From: Enterovibrio baiacu | GTDB taxonomy: Bacteria > Pseudomonadota > Gammaproteobacteria > Enterobacterales > Vibrionaceae | DNA: 64,000 nucleotides | Assembly: GCF_004120195.1 (NCBI RefSeq) | Contig: NZ_SCHN01000006.1 | Coordinates: 372,001 to 436,000 of the forward strand | Direction: 5' to 3' | Part shown: positions 26,224-39,481 of the stretch, one piece after another | How positions within the stretch are numbered: position 1 is the stretch's first letter | How the letters are laid out: every line of letters begins with the position of its first letter | Notes under the pieces: generated by a model | Told to the model about the DNA's origin: nothing | Seen by the model: the letters and a program-made list of their open reading frames with translations, nothing else | Database searches by the model: none | Translations under genes and position numbers: made by a program

Positions 26224-27786
26224 TTAACCCGTTCGGCGGAACTGTCTTACCAAGCGTTTCTGCTCTTGCAACGCTTGATACAGAATCTCGGCTTCTTGGA
26301 CAGATTCACGAGAGATGTTTATCGTCTCTTGAGACACTTCTGATACCGACTGGATATTGCCGTTCATCTCATTCGATACCGCAGCTTGCTCTTGAACAGC
26401 CGTTGCGATTTGGTGGTTTCGATCATTGATATCCGTCACCAACTCTTGCGAACGTCTTAGTACTTCACCTGCTTGTTCGGCGCTTGATACACAATCAACC
26501 GACAAGGCTGTACCGCGTTCCATGGATTCAACGGCTTGTTTGGTGCCGTTTTGAATCTGCGAGATCACATCTTGAATTTCGGACGTCGATTCTTGGGTAC
26601 GTTGAGCCAGTGCCCTCACTTCATCTGCTACCACCGCAAAACCACGACCTTGTTCACCTGCTCGCGCAGCCTCAATCGCGGCATTCAATGCCAGCAAGTT
26701 GGTTTGTTCAGCAATGCCCTGAATTACATCAGACACCGCACCGATGCGTTTGCCGTGCTCTTCAAGTTCAGAGATAACACTGGACGCGCCATCAAGTTGT
26801 TTTGCCAAGTTTTGAATGGCATCCACGGTTTTACCCACAGTCTCCATCCCTGCAAGGGTGGCTTCTTGGGCTTCCATCGCCGCATCAGAGGCGCTTTGCG
26901 TATTCCCTGACATGTCATTCGCGGTCGCTGACATTTCGTTAATCGCCGCTGCAATTTGATCGGTTTCAGCGTTTTGTTTATCAAGGTTATTGGTTGTGCG
27001 CTGCCCGTTTTCTTTCGCAAGACTTGCAGCCGCAAGCACTTGATCACTGCCATCCATGATGCGACCAACCACAGCATTTAGCTCTGCTGCACGCATTTTA
27101 AGCGCGAGCTCAACTTCTGAAACGTCATCAATTGCGCCGTTATACAAGTGTTCCATGAGAGGGTTGTCGTACGCTTCCCTCGCAAGTTTTGTCACGTTCT
27201 CGAGGCGGCGAGTGAGCATATAAATCGCTACGATTGAAGCAACAAGCTGAACACCGACCGATGCAATGAAGCCACCAAAGAATCCTGCCCCCGCAGCCAC
27301 TGCTGCAGAAATAACAAACCAAAGAGAGGCGCGTTGCCACATTCTGGTTCTGGGCTTCTTGAGTGCAGAAGGTGTTTTACCTGCGAGTAAAAGAGGATAC
27401 AGCTTCTCAGCACGCTCGACAGCTTTTCTGTCAGGCACCATACGCACTGATTGATACTCGACAATCTGTCCGTTTGATTTTATCGGTGATGCAAACGCAT
27501 TCACCCAATAGTGATCGCCATTTTGAGCGCGGTTCTTCACCATACCCATCCACGATTTGCCGGACTTGATGTAGTCCCACATGTTTTGGAATGCTGCTGG
27601 CGGCATAGACGGGTGACGAACCATGTTATGTGGCTGACCAATCAACTCGTCGCGCGTGTAACCTGCCACTTCGCAGAATTCATCACTAACGTATTTGATG
27701 ATTCCGCGTGTATCCGTCGTGGATAGTAAGTTGTAATCGACTGGAAATCGGATTTCCTTGTCCGTTACAGGATTATTGACTCGCAT
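26224..27786 (-). CDS. aer: Aerotaxis receptor Aer-type chemoreceptor (PAS-MCP)
   Basis: A 520-residue receptor. An N-terminal PAS domain (about 10-115) contains [20 protein letters not shown], very like the FAD-binding PAS of Aer. A short hydrophobic hairpin follows (about 153-198), with no periplasmic sensor domain. The signalling domain has the conserved tip [20 protein letters not shown] (about 365-384). By family knowledge it senses redox state or oxygen through FAD and signals to CheA. Two stacked palindromes lie just upstream of the start, suggesting regulation. The gene is single. Confidence 0.93.
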   Translation of the reverse strand: MRVNNPVTDKEIRFPVDYNLLSTTDTRGIIKYVSDEFCEVAGYTRDELIGQPHNMVRHPSMPPAAFQNMWDYIKSGKSWMGMVKNRAQNGDHYWVNAFASPIKSNGQIVEYQSVRMVPDRKAVERAEKLYPLLLAGKTPSALKKPRTRMWQRASLWFVISAAVAAGAGFFGGFIASVGVQLVASIVAIYMLTRRLENVTKLAREAYDNPLMEHLYNGAIDDVSEVELALKMRAAELNAVVGRIMDGSDQVLAAASLAKENGQRTTNNLDKQNAETDQIAAAINEMSATANDMSGNTQSASDAAMEAQEATLAGMETVGKTVDAIQNLAKQLDGASSVISELEEHGKRIGAVSDVIQGIAEQTNLLALNAAIEAARAGEQGRGFAVVADEVRALAQRTQESTSEIQDVISQIQNGTKQAVESMERGTALSVDCVSSAEQAGEVLRRSQELVTDINDRNHQIATAVQEQAAVSNEMNGNIQSVSEVSQETINISRESVQEAEILYQALQEQKRLVRQFRRTG

Positions 27787-27818
27787 ACGGCACTACCCTT
27801 TATTGAATGAGACATCTT

Positions 27819-27852
27819 TCTAGTAATTAATACTAGACGAAATATTTCGTCT
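27819..27852. promoter_or_regulatory. Two overlapping palindromes upstream of aer (candidate operator)
   Basis: TCTAGTA-ATTAA-TACTAGA (27819-27837) overlaps the perfect 18-bp palindrome AGACGAAATATTTCGTCT (27835-27852). They lie 33-66 bases upstream of the aer ATG. Neither arm resembles a CRP or FNR site closely. Binding protein unknown. Confidence 0.5.
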
Positions 27853-28063
27853 GTAAGGGTAAGGTTCTGAATAATTAATCACTTACGTGCTAAAAATAAG
27901 ATTTTCCTTTTTAATCAGTAGAATAGCTGTTGAAAAGTTTATCAGTAGTGCATTGTTCTTGCGATACAGTTAACGGACATGACTGAGACGAAACATCAAA
28001 ATTTCTGCAAACTCTGCCGTTTACGTTACCACGTTGATTTCACGTCCTGTAAAAATAAGGCAC
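27853..28063. other. Intergenic region between aer and serS
   Basis: AT-rich spacer of about 210 bases. It presumably holds part of the aer promoter. A rightward reading frame starting at 27979 runs antisense into serS and is not regarded as a gene. Confidence 0.4.
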
Positions 28064-28091
28064 AAAAAAACCGACCAAGGAGGCCGGTTTT
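28064..28091 (-). terminator. Rho-independent terminator of serS
   Basis: On the minus strand AAAACCGGCC-TCCTT-GGTCGGTTTT followed by T residues, 20 bases after the serS stop codon. Confidence 0.9.
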
Positions 28092-28111
28092 CAATGTCGT
28101 TTTTTACATGC

Positions 28112-29419
<1,308 letters not shown>

Positions 29420-29525
29420 CTAACAGTGCCTGAAAAAGACTTAACGCTGCCACGCACTAATATGACAGCGCCAATATGAAAGGATCTGTACCCGCTAAAT
29501 CGAGAGATATTTGTATCGCAGACAG

Positions 29526-29554
29526 TGGGTATTTATGGATTTAAACAATACCCA
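29526..29554. other. Hairpin in the rarA-serS gap
   Basis: TGGGTATT (29526-29533) and AATACCCA (29547-29554) form a perfect 8-bp stem. No T tract follows on the minus strand, so it is not a standard terminator for rarA; it may be a weak attenuator or serS leader element. Confidence 0.35.
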
Positions 29555-29570
29555 AAATACCCCTTTTTTC

Positions 29571-30905
29571 CTAGCGTTTTTGAGGGCTATTTGCGTCCAA
29601 TTGTTCAAGAAATGCCAACTTCTCAGCGATTTTAATTTCCAGTCCGCGATTTACAGGTTCGTAATACCGCGTTCCTTTCATTTCCGCTGGGAAATAGCTC
29701 TCTCCTGCCGCATAAGCGTTTGGCTCATCATGGGCATAACGATACCCGTCGCCATACCCCATTTCTTTCATCAATGTGGTGGGGGCATTACGAAGATGGT
29801 TGGGCACCTCAAAATCTGGGTGCATCTGCGCATCACGCAAGGCTTGTTTCCACGCTGTATAAACAGCATTACTCTTTGGTGCACACGCCAAATAAACCGC
29901 TGCCTGCGCAATCGCGCGTTCACCTTCTGAAGGGCCAACACGCGTGAAGCAATCCCACGCATTGATGGCGATTTCCATCGCGCGAGGATCAGCATTGCCG
30001 ATGTCTTCAGAGGCAATGGCCAATAGGCGTCTTGCCACATATAACGGGTCACCGCCCGCGGTGATAATACGCGCATACCAATAAAGCGCGGCGTCTGGGT
30101 CTGAACCACGCACCGACTTATGAAAGGCAGAAATCAGGTCGTACCAAAGATCGCCTTTGTTATCAAAGCGCGCAATTTTTTCGCCGGCCACTTCAGCCAA
30201 CAATTCAAGTGATATGTTCTTCTGACCTTTGCTATCTGGCTCTGCCATGTCTGACATTAGCTCAAGATAGTTCAACGTCATGCGTGCATCACCTGACGTG
30301 AAGTTCGCCAGTTGTTCTTTGACATCCTCTAGGAAATGGAGCTTCTCCGCGCCAAGACCTCGAGTTTCATCGGTTAGCGCTTGCTCGATAACGTCGAGAA
30401 TGTCGTCTTTATCTAACGATTTCAGCTTGTAAACACGCGCTCGAGACAAGAGTGCATTGTTCAATTCGAAGGAAGGGTTTTCCGTCGTCGCACCGATAAA
30501 CGTGATGGTGCCATCTTCAATATGCGGGAGAAATGCGTCTTGTTGGCTTTTGTTGAAGCGATGCACCTCATCCACAAACAGAATGGTTCGTCGGCCTACC
30601 AGCTGATTCTCTCGCGCTTTTTCAATGGCAAGGCGAATGTCTTTCACCCCTGAGGTTACCGCAGACACGCGTTCAATTTCCGCGTTCGAATAACCCGCAG
30701 CGACTTCCGCTAACGTGGTTTTTCCTGTGCCTGGTGGCCCCCATAAGATCATGGAGTGCAGTTGACCACTTTCTAACGCACGTCGAAGCGGTTTACCTTC
30801 ACTGAGTAGGTGTTTTTGTCCGATGTATTCGGCCAAGTTCGTTGGCCGCATGCGCGCGGCCAATGGACGGAAGTCATCGGCGAAATCGAGACTTAGATTG
30901 CTCAA
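29571..30905 (-). CDS. rarA: Replication-associated recombination protein RarA (MgsA)
   Basis: A 444-residue clamp-loader-like AAA+ ATPase (E. coli 447). Walker A is [11 protein letters not shown] (about 55-65) and Walker B is [10 protein letters not shown] (about 109-118). The C-terminal part carries the tetramerisation domain. RarA acts at stalled or gapped replication forks in the cytoplasm. It follows lolA by 15 bases, so it is likely co-transcribed with ftsK-lolA, as in E. coli. Confidence 0.98.
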   Translation of the reverse strand: MSNLSLDFADDFRPLAARMRPTNLAEYIGQKHLLSEGKPLRRALESGQLHSMILWGPPGTGKTTLAEVAAGYSNAEIERVSAVTSGVKDIRLAIEKARENQLVGRRTILFVDEVHRFNKSQQDAFLPHIEDGTITFIGATTENPSFELNNALLSRARVYKLKSLDKDDILDVIEQALTDETRGLGAEKLHFLEDVKEQLANFTSGDARMTLNYLELMSDMAEPDSKGQKNISLELLAEVAGEKIARFDNKGDLWYDLISAFHKSVRGSDPDAALYWYARIITAGGDPLYVARRLLAIASEDIGNADPRAMEIAINAWDCFTRVGPSEGERAIAQAAVYLACAPKSNAVYTAWKQALRDAQMHPDFEVPNHLRNAPTTLMKEMGYGDGYRYAHDEPNAYAAGESYFPAEMKGTRYYEPVNRGLEIKIAEKLAFLEQLDANSPQKR

Positions 30906-30920
30906 TAGGAAATACTCGTT

Positions 30921-31517
30921 TTACTGTCGTTGGTCGTCCAGCTCTACGCCTTCAGGAACAGTAAAGCTGAAGAGTGACGCGCTTGGCGACGCATTTTTGA
31001 CATTGTCGAGGGCAAAACGGCTCATTTGGCCATCTTGTTCAATCACGGCAAACTCTGTGATTCGGCCATCAGGGCGAACATTCACGACGAACTCACCCAA
31101 ATTAGACGCTTGCTTTGGTGACAACACAAACTTGTCACCGTCTTGACTGACATTGTAGTTCTGCCAATCGGTTGGGTCATTGCGCGTTAGCAAGACAAAC
31201 GGTGTTTGCGACGTAGCATCATCCAACCACATTGCGGTGACTTGCTCAATAAACGGGCTGTAGTACCACAGGGTTTTACCGTCTGAGATCAGCAGGTTTT
31301 CATCCGGTGTTACCGTTTCCCAGTTGAACAGGTTTGGACGCTTCATCGCTAAGGTGCCTTCACCTTCGCTGATAACCTCTCCTTCTGGGCTGGTTACCGT
31401 TTGGTTGAAGGCCGCTGTAAAACTGTTCAGCTTATCAAGACGCGTATTCAACTCTTGCTGAGGAGACGCAAACACTGCAGGTGCAATCAGCAGTAGAGAC
31501 AACAACATCTTCTTCAT
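30921..31517 (-). CDS. lolA: Outer-membrane lipoprotein carrier protein LolA
   Basis: A 198-residue periplasmic chaperone that carries lipoproteins from LolCDE to LolB. The signal peptide is MKKMLLSLLLIAPAVFA, with mature start at SPQQELNTRL. The start at 31517 is preferred since it begins the signal peptide directly and GGA lies eight bases upstream; a start six codons earlier would overlap the ftsK stop. The mature region has the expected half-barrel pattern, including NLFNWETVTPDENLLISDG. It sits between ftsK and rarA. Confidence 0.97.
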   Translation of the reverse strand: MKKMLLSLLLIAPAVFASPQQELNTRLDKLNSFTAAFNQTVTSPEGEVISEGEGTLAMKRPNLFNWETVTPDENLLISDGKTLWYYSPFIEQVTAMWLDDATSQTPFVLLTRNDPTDWQNYNVSQDGDKFVLSPKQASNLGEFVVNVRPDGRITEFAVIEQDGQMSRFALDNVKNASPSASLFSFTVPEGVELDDQRQ

Positions 31518-31531
31518 TCGTATCATTCCAA

Positions 31532-34513
31532 TCAATCTCTCGAAGGAGGTGGCGGTGCCAACACTTCGCGATTTGAGTTATGTCCGGGTGGACTCACTAT
31601 GCCCTGCACTTCAAGTTGTTCGACAATTCGCGCAGCGCGGTTATAGCCAATTTTAAATCGGCGCTGTACGCCGGAGACTGAGGCTCTGCGTGATTCAGTC
31701 ACAAATTCGACGACCTGGTCAAACAGCTGATCCAACTCATCACCGTCCGCACCTTCAGCCGCTTCACCTGGTAACAGGCCTTCAGAACCTTGGTCACCGT
31801 TTGTGATGTCAGTAATGTACTGTGGCTTTCCGCGTGCTTTCCAGTTGTTCACCACGCGATGCACTTCATCATCGTTCACGAACGCGCCATGAACACGCGC
31901 AGGATGGTTAGACCCATTCGGCATGAAGAGCATGTCACCCATACCCAATAGCGATTCTGCGCCACCTTGGTCAAGGATGGTGCGGGAGTCGGTTTTGGTG
32001 GATACCGTGAACGCCATTCGCGTTGGGATGTTTGCTTTGATCAAACCGGTAATCACATCCACCGATGGACGCTGGGTTGCCAGTACAAGGTGAATACCTG
32101 CCGCACGCGCTTTTTGCGCCAAGCGAGCAATCAATTCTTCAACCTTCTTACCTACGACCATCATTAGGTCAGCAAATTCATCGACGATGACAACAATGTA
32201 CGGAAGTTTTTCTAAAACAGGCGCCGTTTCATCCATGCTATCACCCGGTTTCCATAACGGATCAGGGATAGGATGGTTCGCGTCATTGGCTTCTTTCACC
32301 TTGTCATTAAAGCCTGCGATGTTACGCACACCAAGGGCTGACATCAGTTTATAACGACGCTCCATCTCTGCCACACACCAGCGTAGCGCGTTACCGGCGT
32401 CTTTCATGTCGGTGACCACTTCGGTCAGAAGATGCGGAATACCCTCGTACACCGACAATTCCAGCATTTTAGGGTCAATCATGATGAAACGAACATCTTC
32501 TGGGCCCGCTTTATACAGCATGCTGACAATCATGACGTTGACGCCGACAGACTTACCAGAACCTGTCGTACCAGCCACCAGCATATGCGGGGCTTTTGCT
32601 AGGTCAGTCACAATGGCTTCGCCTGCGATATCTTTACCTAGTACCACAGATAGCGGCGACTTTGACGCTTGGAATCGCTCACTCGCAACAACTTCTGACA
32701 TGAAGACAGTTTCACGGCTGGTGTTTGGAAGCTCTAGACCGATATAAGGCTTACCCGGGATGACGTCTACCACGCGCACCGCACTGGTCGACAAGGAACG
32801 TGCAATATCTTTCGACAAACCCATGATGCGGCTGACTTTCACACCCGGAGCAAGCTCTAGCTCGAAACGCGTGATCACCGGCCCCGGGAAAATCCCTTTG
32901 ACGGTAACTTTGATTTTGTAATCTTCAAGACGCGTTTCAATCAGCCTTGCTTGGTATTGCAACTCTTCGTCAGACGCACGGGTCGCGGTTTTACGCGCAG
33001 GATCGAGCAAATCTAACGTAGGTAGGGGTTCTGCAGGTTTTGGCAGGTTTGGCTCATCTTTAATCAAGAATGGGTGCGTTGCGCCTGCAGCATTTTTCTG
33101 TGCTTCTCGAATGGTTTCGAGGAAGGGATCTTCATCATCAGGGATCACGGATTGTGCTTGGGCACGGTCAAGCTCTGACAAACCATCGGTATTACCGATC
33201 TCAATCTCTCGCGCCGCGGCATCACTGTGCGTCTCTTCAACTGCTTCCCATTCAGCTGGCGCGTCTTCAGCTTCGCGATAAGCGGTATTATCAGCCGCCC
33301 CCAAACCTTCTTCGTCTTGTTCTGGTGAATTTTTCAGAGCGTCACTCTGAGCGACATCGTTTTGCGGTGCAGCATCAAGGTGTGGGGCCAAATTTGGCGT
33401 GAAACCTTCGTTTTCATCGATGTCGAACGGTGGTTCATCGCGATCATTCACGCCGAATGAAGGTGCCGTATCGTCTAACACATGCTCATCCGACGCTGTT
33501 CGTTGCTCATCAGTCGGCAAAGAAGGTGACAGCAAAACATCATCATGCACCTTGTCAGAGGCACCATCCTCAACGTTGGCATCGCCAAAGCTAATGGTTG
33601 GTTCTTTTCGCTCTGCTGGCTCACCAGCCAATGCAGCTGCAGACACAGTTGCAGCAATGGCCGCCGTCACAGGTACAGGACTAGGCGAAGAGGCCGCATG
33701 AATAATGGGTGCAGGTGCGCCTTCTGATGATTCAACCCGCTGCACCTTGTTTAGTGCGGTCAAATCGGCCAGTTCGCGACCATTGGTCGTTGCTTGTTGC
33801 GCGAACAACGGATCATCTTTATCCGCATCCGACAATTCAACGCTTTCTGACGTATCTACCGTGGAGCCAAGTGTTTGAGGTTTATCACCACGTGCGCGGT
33901 TAACAACCCACGTTGCCGCAGACAAGGTTTTCTCGCCCAAGGTATCAACAATGGTTAACCATGAAATACCCGTGAATAGCGTGAAACCGGCTGCCCACAA
34001 AAACAAGAATACGAGGGTGGTTCCCAAAATATTAAACAGAGGCAGCGCAATGCCTGACAGCACATCCCCCACTACCCCACCGGATGAGAAATACCAGAAA
34101 TCATCGAAGTTTAGGTCTGCAAGGCCACAACTGGTCAGAAACAGCAACACCACACCAAGAATGCGTGTGGCGAGAATCGTGTAATTTAAAGGTTCAGCCT
34201 CGCCACGGCGGCGGAAAAACACCCAACCACCAAGAACAAGCAGCAGTGGAAGTGGGTACGCTAAGGTGCCGAGAGAGAAAAAGAAGGTATCTGCCACCCA
34301 AGCACCAAATGTGCCCGCGGCATTTTGAACTGGGCCATCCCACGCGGTTTGAGACCAAGATGGATCTGCAGAATCATAACTGAGGAGAGAAACTAGGATA
34401 AACACGGCTGACAGCAAAGCGAGAATGAGCGCGGTTTCTTTTAAGCGCTGCGTTCCGTTTAATCGACGCGGGGTCTCTGTCTGTTTGTGCTCCTGACGCA
34501 AGGAAAACTCCAT
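31532..34513 (-). CDS. ftsK: DNA translocase FtsK
   Basis: About 993 residues. The N-terminal part has four membrane spans (roughly 28-50, 80-105, 115-140 and 155-185) that anchor it at the septum. An acidic, Ala/Asp/Glu-rich linker runs from about 215 to 470 and is shorter than in E. coli (1329 residues in all). The motor domain has Walker [14 protein letters not shown] (about 645) and Walker [11 protein letters not shown]. The winged-helix gamma domain ([20 protein letters not shown]) at the C-terminus reads KOPS sites and activates XerCD at dif. A GTG two codons upstream is a possible alternative start. Confidence 0.97.
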   Translation of the reverse strand: MEFSLRQEHKQTETPRRLNGTQRLKETALILALLSAVFILVSLLSYDSADPSWSQTAWDGPVQNAAGTFGAWVADTFFFSLGTLAYPLPLLLVLGGWVFFRRRGEAEPLNYTILATRILGVVLLFLTSCGLADLNFDDFWYFSSGGVVGDVLSGIALPLFNILGTTLVFLFLWAAGFTLFTGISWLTIVDTLGEKTLSAATWVVNRARGDKPQTLGSTVDTSESVELSDADKDDPLFAQQATTNGRELADLTALNKVQRVESSEGAPAPIIHAASSPSPVPVTAAIAATVSAAALAGEPAERKEPTISFGDANVEDGASDKVHDDVLLSPSLPTDEQRTASDEHVLDDTAPSFGVNDRDEPPFDIDENEGFTPNLAPHLDAAPQNDVAQSDALKNSPEQDEEGLGAADNTAYREAEDAPAEWEAVEETHSDAAAREIEIGNTDGLSELDRAQAQSVIPDDEDPFLETIREAQKNAAGATHPFLIKDEPNLPKPAEPLPTLDLLDPARKTATRASDEELQYQARLIETRLEDYKIKVTVKGIFPGPVITRFELELAPGVKVSRIMGLSKDIARSLSTSAVRVVDVIPGKPYIGLELPNTSRETVFMSEVVASERFQASKSPLSVVLGKDIAGEAIVTDLAKAPHMLVAGTTGSGKSVGVNVMIVSMLYKAGPEDVRFIMIDPKMLELSVYEGIPHLLTEVVTDMKDAGNALRWCVAEMERRYKLMSALGVRNIAGFNDKVKEANDANHPIPDPLWKPGDSMDETAPVLEKLPYIVVIVDEFADLMMVVGKKVEELIARLAQKARAAGIHLVLATQRPSVDVITGLIKANIPTRMAFTVSTKTDSRTILDQGGAESLLGMGDMLFMPNGSNHPARVHGAFVNDDEVHRVVNNWKARGKPQYITDITNGDQGSEGLLPGEAAEGADGDELDQLFDQVVEFVTESRRASVSGVQRRFKIGYNRAARIVEQLEVQGIVSPPGHNSNREVLAPPPPSRD

Positions 34514-34685
34514 TATCACCTATCTATTTAATCTTATTCCGATCTGCGTATGCTGGCTTCGTTATTCTACGTTTTTGCCATCCCATACCATCGGTGAAGG
34601 GTTACAATTGTTCATGTCGGTGAATTGTTGAGTTGCGAAGCATAAATCACTCAACACATCAGCCTTTTGCAAAAGTGTACACCAA

Positions 34686-34723
34686 ACAAAAAAACAAACC
34701 GAGCAGCAAGCTACTCGGTTTGT
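34686..34723 (-). terminator. Rho-independent terminator of lrp
   Basis: On the minus strand ACAAACCGAG...CTCGGTTTGT followed by seven T residues, about 50 bases after the lrp stop codon. Confidence 0.85.
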
Positions 34724-34772
34724 CGAATATAACACTCTTCTAAGCCCAATGTGTCCGAGCGGTGTGAGGTTG

Positions 34773-35267
34773 TTAACGCGTTTTAATGACCAAATGGTTA
34801 GTCTGCTTAACCTCTTCCATCACCACGTAGGTGCGGGTGTCATTCACACCTGGAAGACGAAGCAATGTTTCGCCTAACAGTTTACGGTATGCAGACATGT
34901 CAGAAACGCGGGTTTTCAAAAGGTAATCGAAGTCACCCGATACAAGGTGACACTCCTGAATGTCTTCTAACTGTTGTACGGCTTTGTTGAATTGCTCGAA
35001 AACATCCGGCGCACCACGGTTAAGCGTAATTTCAACAAAAACTAACAGAGAGGCATCAAGGAATTGCGGGTTAAGCAACGCGGTATATCCGCTGATGTAA
35101 CCTTGTCTCTCTAGGCGTCTAACACGCTCTAGACATGGTGTTGGCGATAGGCCGACACGCTTCGACAATTCGACGTTAGATACACGCCCATCCTTTTGTA
35201 GCTCATTAAGAATATTTCTATCTATACGGTCCAATTCCTTGGAGGGTTTCTTTTTGGCGTCAACCAT
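34773..35267 (-). CDS. lrp: Leucine-responsive regulatory protein
   Basis: A 164-residue feast/famine regulator identical in length to E. coli Lrp. An N-terminal helix-turn-helix (LDRIDRNILNELQKDGRVSN onward) is followed by the RAM effector domain (about 70-150). It forms octamers or hexadecamers that sense leucine and alanine and regulate amino-acid metabolism, including opp genes in E. coli. It is divergent from ald across 165 bases, so Lrp probably controls ald from this gap (inference). Confidence 0.98.
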   Translation of the reverse strand: MVDAKKKPSKELDRIDRNILNELQKDGRVSNVELSKRVGLSPTPCLERVRRLERQGYISGYTALLNPQFLDASLLVFVEITLNRGAPDVFEQFNKAVQQLEDIQECHLVSGDFDYLLKTRVSDMSAYRKLLGETLLRLPGVNDTRTYVVMEEVKQTNHLVIKTR

Positions 35268-35432
35268 TTTTTATTCCACCTTTTTACTTCCTTGCAATGT
35301 TAAATGCCATTTTTCCTAACATAACTTTTATCTTTAGCATCAAATCTGGCTTTCTGCGAACTATACTGGCTCTAAATACAACAATAACACAAAACACTAG
35401 CTAATAACTCTACAAAGAATCGAGGAATCAGG

Positions 35433-36548
35433 ATGATCATTGGTGTACCTAAAGAAATCAAAAACCACGAGTACCGTGTAGGCATGGTCCCTGCTAGCGT
35501 TCGAGAACTTACTTCCCGTGGCCACTCTGTTAACGTCCAGTCACAGGCAGGCATGGGAATCGGGTTCAGTGATGAGGACTATGTTCAGGCAGGCGCAACA
35601 ATATTGCCCACGGCTGAAGATGTCTTCGCTACCGCTGAAATGATTGTAAAAGTTAAAGAGCCGCAGGCCGTTGAACGTGCCATGCTTCGCGAAGGGCAAA
35701 TTTTGTTTACTTATTTGCACCTTGCACCAGATTTTCCACAGACACAAGACCTTATCAAGAGCAAAGCTGTCTGTATAGCCTATGAAACCGTAACAGATTC
35801 TAAGGGTAGATTGCCACTCCTTGCACCTATGTCCGAAGTTGCTGGTCGAATGTCGATCCAAGCCGGTGCACAAGCGCTTGAAAAATCCCGTGGCGGAGCA
35901 GGAATGCTGCTAGGTGGTGTACCTGGCGTCGAACCCGCGAAAATCGTAGTGTTGGGCGGTGGTGTTGTTGGTTCAAATGCGGCAAGAATGGCCGTTGGCA
36001 TGCGTGCTGACGTAACCATCTTAGATCGCAACATTGATACACTGCGCGCACTCGATGAAGAGTTCCAAGGACGTGCAAAAGTACTCTACTCAACAGAAGA
36101 AATTCTCGAAAAGCACGTTCTCGCCGCAGATTTGGTCATCGGAGCAGTGCTTATCCCTGGTGCAGCAGCACCAAAATTGGTAAATGCTGACCATATCAAG
36201 CGTATGAAACCGGGTGCAGCTGTGGTGGATGTCGCGATAGACCAAGGCGGTTGTTTCGAAACGTCTCACGCAACCACACACGCCGATCCTACTTATATCG
36301 TTGATGATGTTGTTCACTACTGCGTCGCAAACATGCCTGGCGCTGTAGCACGAACGTCTACATTTGCCCTGAATAACGCGACACTTCCTTATATCGTTAA
36401 ATTGGCGAGCCAAGGCTATCGCGAAGCGCTATTGACGGACGCTAACCTGCTAAACGGACTGAACGTTATTGATGGCAAAGTGACCATTAAAGAGGTCGCG
36501 GAATCTTTCGACTTGGAATATGTTGATCCGCGAGCGGCGCTTGCGTAA
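35433..36548 (+). CDS. ald: Alanine dehydrogenase
   Basis: A 371-residue NAD-dependent enzyme interconverting L-alanine and pyruvate plus ammonia. Typical features are the N-terminal [18 protein letters not shown], the catalytic region [10 protein letters not shown] (His) and the Rossmann glycine motif [18 protein letters not shown] (about 172-189). AGGAATCAGG precedes the ATG. TATACT at 35362-35367 may be a -10 element with no good -35 box, which would fit activator dependence by Lrp from the divergent gene. A terminator follows. Confidence 0.97.
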   Translation: MIIGVPKEIKNHEYRVGMVPASVRELTSRGHSVNVQSQAGMGIGFSDEDYVQAGATILPTAEDVFATAEMIVKVKEPQAVERAMLREGQILFTYLHLAPDFPQTQDLIKSKAVCIAYETVTDSKGRLPLLAPMSEVAGRMSIQAGAQALEKSRGGAGMLLGGVPGVEPAKIVVLGGGVVGSNAARMAVGMRADVTILDRNIDTLRALDEEFQGRAKVLYSTEEILEKHVLAADLVIGAVLIPGAAAPKLVNADHIKRMKPGAAVVDVAIDQGGCFETSHATTHADPTYIVDDVVHYCVANMPGAVARTSTFALNNATLPYIVKLASQGYREALLTDANLLNGLNVIDGKVTIKEVAESFDLEYVDPRAALA

Positions 36549-36581
36549 TCAATAAGTAATAAGAGATAACATATTTAGATT

Positions 36582-36608
36582 AAGGGCACCGCACGGTGCC
36601 CTTTCTTT
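36582..36608 (+). terminator. Rho-independent terminator of ald
   Basis: AAGGGCACCG-CA-CGGTGCCCTT followed by TCTTT. Confidence 0.88.
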
Positions 36609-36644
36609 AGCTTCTTATTTTCCCTACAATCAGCTTCAATATAA

Positions 36645-37631
<987 letters not shown>

Positions 37632-37643
37632 CACTCTACCTCT

Positions 37644-37667
37644 AGGCCTGCACACTTGCAGGCCTAT
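37644..37667 (+). other. Perfect hairpin between trxB and cydD
   Basis: TAGGCCTGCA-CACT-TGCAGGCCTA is a perfect 10-bp stem. The following TGCTTTGCC has only a short T run, so it may be a weak terminator or attenuator that lowers cydDC relative to trxB. Confidence 0.6.
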
Positions 37668-37711
37668 GCTTTGCCAGACCCGCCTTCCCATTCCACGATC
37701 ATTGAAGTTTT

Positions 37712-39481
37712 ATGGATAAAAAGAAACAGCGCTCTCTTGCCCAATGGCTCAAAGGGCAGAGCAAGCTAGGCAAAACATGGCTTATGACAGCAATTGGCTT
37801 GGCATTTTTGTCAGGTTTGTTTTTAGTCGCACAAGCGGCATTGCTGGCCAATATTCTGCATGAACTCATTATTGAAAAAGCCGACAAATCCGACTTATGG
37901 CTCTCTTTCGTTGGTCTCGCCATTATCGTTTGCCTTCGTGCCGTCTGTAGCTGGGGAAAAGAACAAGCAGGCTACCGCGCGGGGGAAGCAGTTCGACTGC
38001 ATATTCGCCACCTTATTATGGATAAATTGGAAGCCTTAGGCCCAGCGACCATTCAAGGGAAACCCGCAGGTACGTGGGCAAGCCTTGTTCTTGAACAAGT
38101 CGAAGAGATGCAAGATTTCTTTGCTCGCTATCTGCCGCAAATGGCCATTGCAGTTCTTATTCCTTTTATCATTCTTATTGCCGTTTTCCCGCTTAACTGG
38201 GCGGCAGGATTGATCTTCCTTGTTACGGCCCCGCTCGTGCCTTTCTTTATGGCACTGGTCGGTATGGGCGCAGCCGATGCCAACCGTCGTAACTTTAAAG
38301 CGTTACAGCGCCTATCAGGGCATTTCTACGATCGTCTTCGTGGCTTATCAACCATACGTTTATTTGACCAAGCAGAAGCGGAAAGCAAACACCTTCGTGT
38401 TGCTTCTGAAGATTTCCGTAAACGCACCATGGAAGTGTTGCGCCTTGCATTTTTGTCGTCCGCGGTACTGGAGTTTTTCACTGCATTGTCAATTGCGGTG
38501 ACCGCGGTGTATTTCGGTTTTAGTTATATTGGTGAGCTGAACTTCGGCCACTATGGTATTGGTATCACGCTGTTTATTGGTGTGTTTGTCTTGGTGCTTG
38601 CACCTGAGTTCTATCAGCCCTTGCGAGACCTAGGCACTTACTACCATGCCAAAGCCCAAGCCATCGGGGCAGCCGAATCTATCGTGAATTTCTTGGATTC
38701 AACGCCAGAGCATCAGTCTTCGGGCGATGCAAAGATAACCGCTGACGCCATTACGCTTGAAGCAACGGATCTTGAAGTACTCAGTCCTGATGGTGCCGTA
38801 TTAGCAGGCCCTCTTAGCTTCTCCATTCAAGCAGGACAGAAAGTGGCATTGGTTGGACAAAGCGGCGCGGGTAAAACCAGTTTGATCAACGCCCTACTTG
38901 GCTTCCTACCTTACCGAGGCAGTCTCAAAATAGAGGGTGTCGAGCTCAATACCGCCGATCTCTCGCATTGGCGTAAACAAGTGAGTTGGGTTGGGCAAAA
39001 CCCGCAGCTATTCCACGGCACCATTCGCGATAACATTTGCTTGGCATCGACGCTCACATCAGACGCTGACATGCACACCATGGCAAAAGCCGCTTACGCT
39101 GACGAATTTATTTCTAAGCTAGAAAACGGCTACGAACACCATGTGGGCGACCGTGCTGCAGGTCTTTCCGTAGGCCAAGCCCAGCGTATCGCCGTCGCAC
39201 GCGCTTTGCTGCAAAACGGAAAGTTCTGGGTGTTGGATGAACCGACCGCCAGCCTTGACGCCTCAAGCGAAAAGTTGGTGATGGCGAGCTTGGACAATGC
39301 GACTAAAGAGACGACAACCTTGTTAATCAGCCATCGCATTGATCAACTCGATACCAGCGACCAAATTCTGGTGATGGACAGCGGGAAACTCGTTCAACAA
39401 GGCACCTTCGACGCGCTTAAAGACGTTGGCGTATTTGCAGAAATGATCCATGCCGTAGACAGGAGTGACCTCGATGCGTGA
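37712..39481 (+). CDS. cydD: Glutathione/cysteine ABC exporter subunit CydD
   Basis: A 589-residue half-transporter with six membrane spans (about 25-310) and a C-terminal ATPase domain. Walker A is VGQSGAGKTSL (about 387-397), the signature LSVGQAQRIAVARALL, and Walker B WVLDEPTASLD. With CydC it exports cysteine and glutathione (and is reported to move haem) and is needed for cytochrome bd assembly. The stop codon overlaps the cydC start by eight bases, so the two are translationally coupled. Confidence 0.97.
   Translation: MDKKKQRSLAQWLKGQSKLGKTWLMTAIGLAFLSGLFLVAQAALLANILHELIIEKADKSDLWLSFVGLAIIVCLRAVCSWGKEQAGYRAGEAVRLHIRHLIMDKLEALGPATIQGKPAGTWASLVLEQVEEMQDFFARYLPQMAIAVLIPFIILIAVFPLNWAAGLIFLVTAPLVPFFMALVGMGAADANRRNFKALQRLSGHFYDRLRGLSTIRLFDQAEAESKHLRVASEDFRKRTMEVLRLAFLSSAVLEFFTALSIAVTAVYFGFSYIGELNFGHYGIGITLFIGVFVLVLAPEFYQPLRDLGTYYHAKAQAIGAAESIVNFLDSTPEHQSSGDAKITADAITLEATDLEVLSPDGAVLAGPLSFSIQAGQKVALVGQSGAGKTSLINALLGFLPYRGSLKIEGVELNTADLSHWRKQVSWVGQNPQLFHGTIRDNICLASTLTSDADMHTMAKAAYADEFISKLENGYEHHVGDRAAGLSVGQAQRIAVARALLQNGKFWVLDEPTASLDASSEKLVMASLDNATKETTTLLISHRIDQLDTSDQILVMDSGKLVQQGTFDALKDVGVFAEMIHAVDRSDLDA

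Noticed and set aside
34748-34770. GTGTCCGAGCGGT, resembling a tRNA-Ser D-arm
   Set aside because: No acceptor stem, anticodon arm or T-arm can be built around it.
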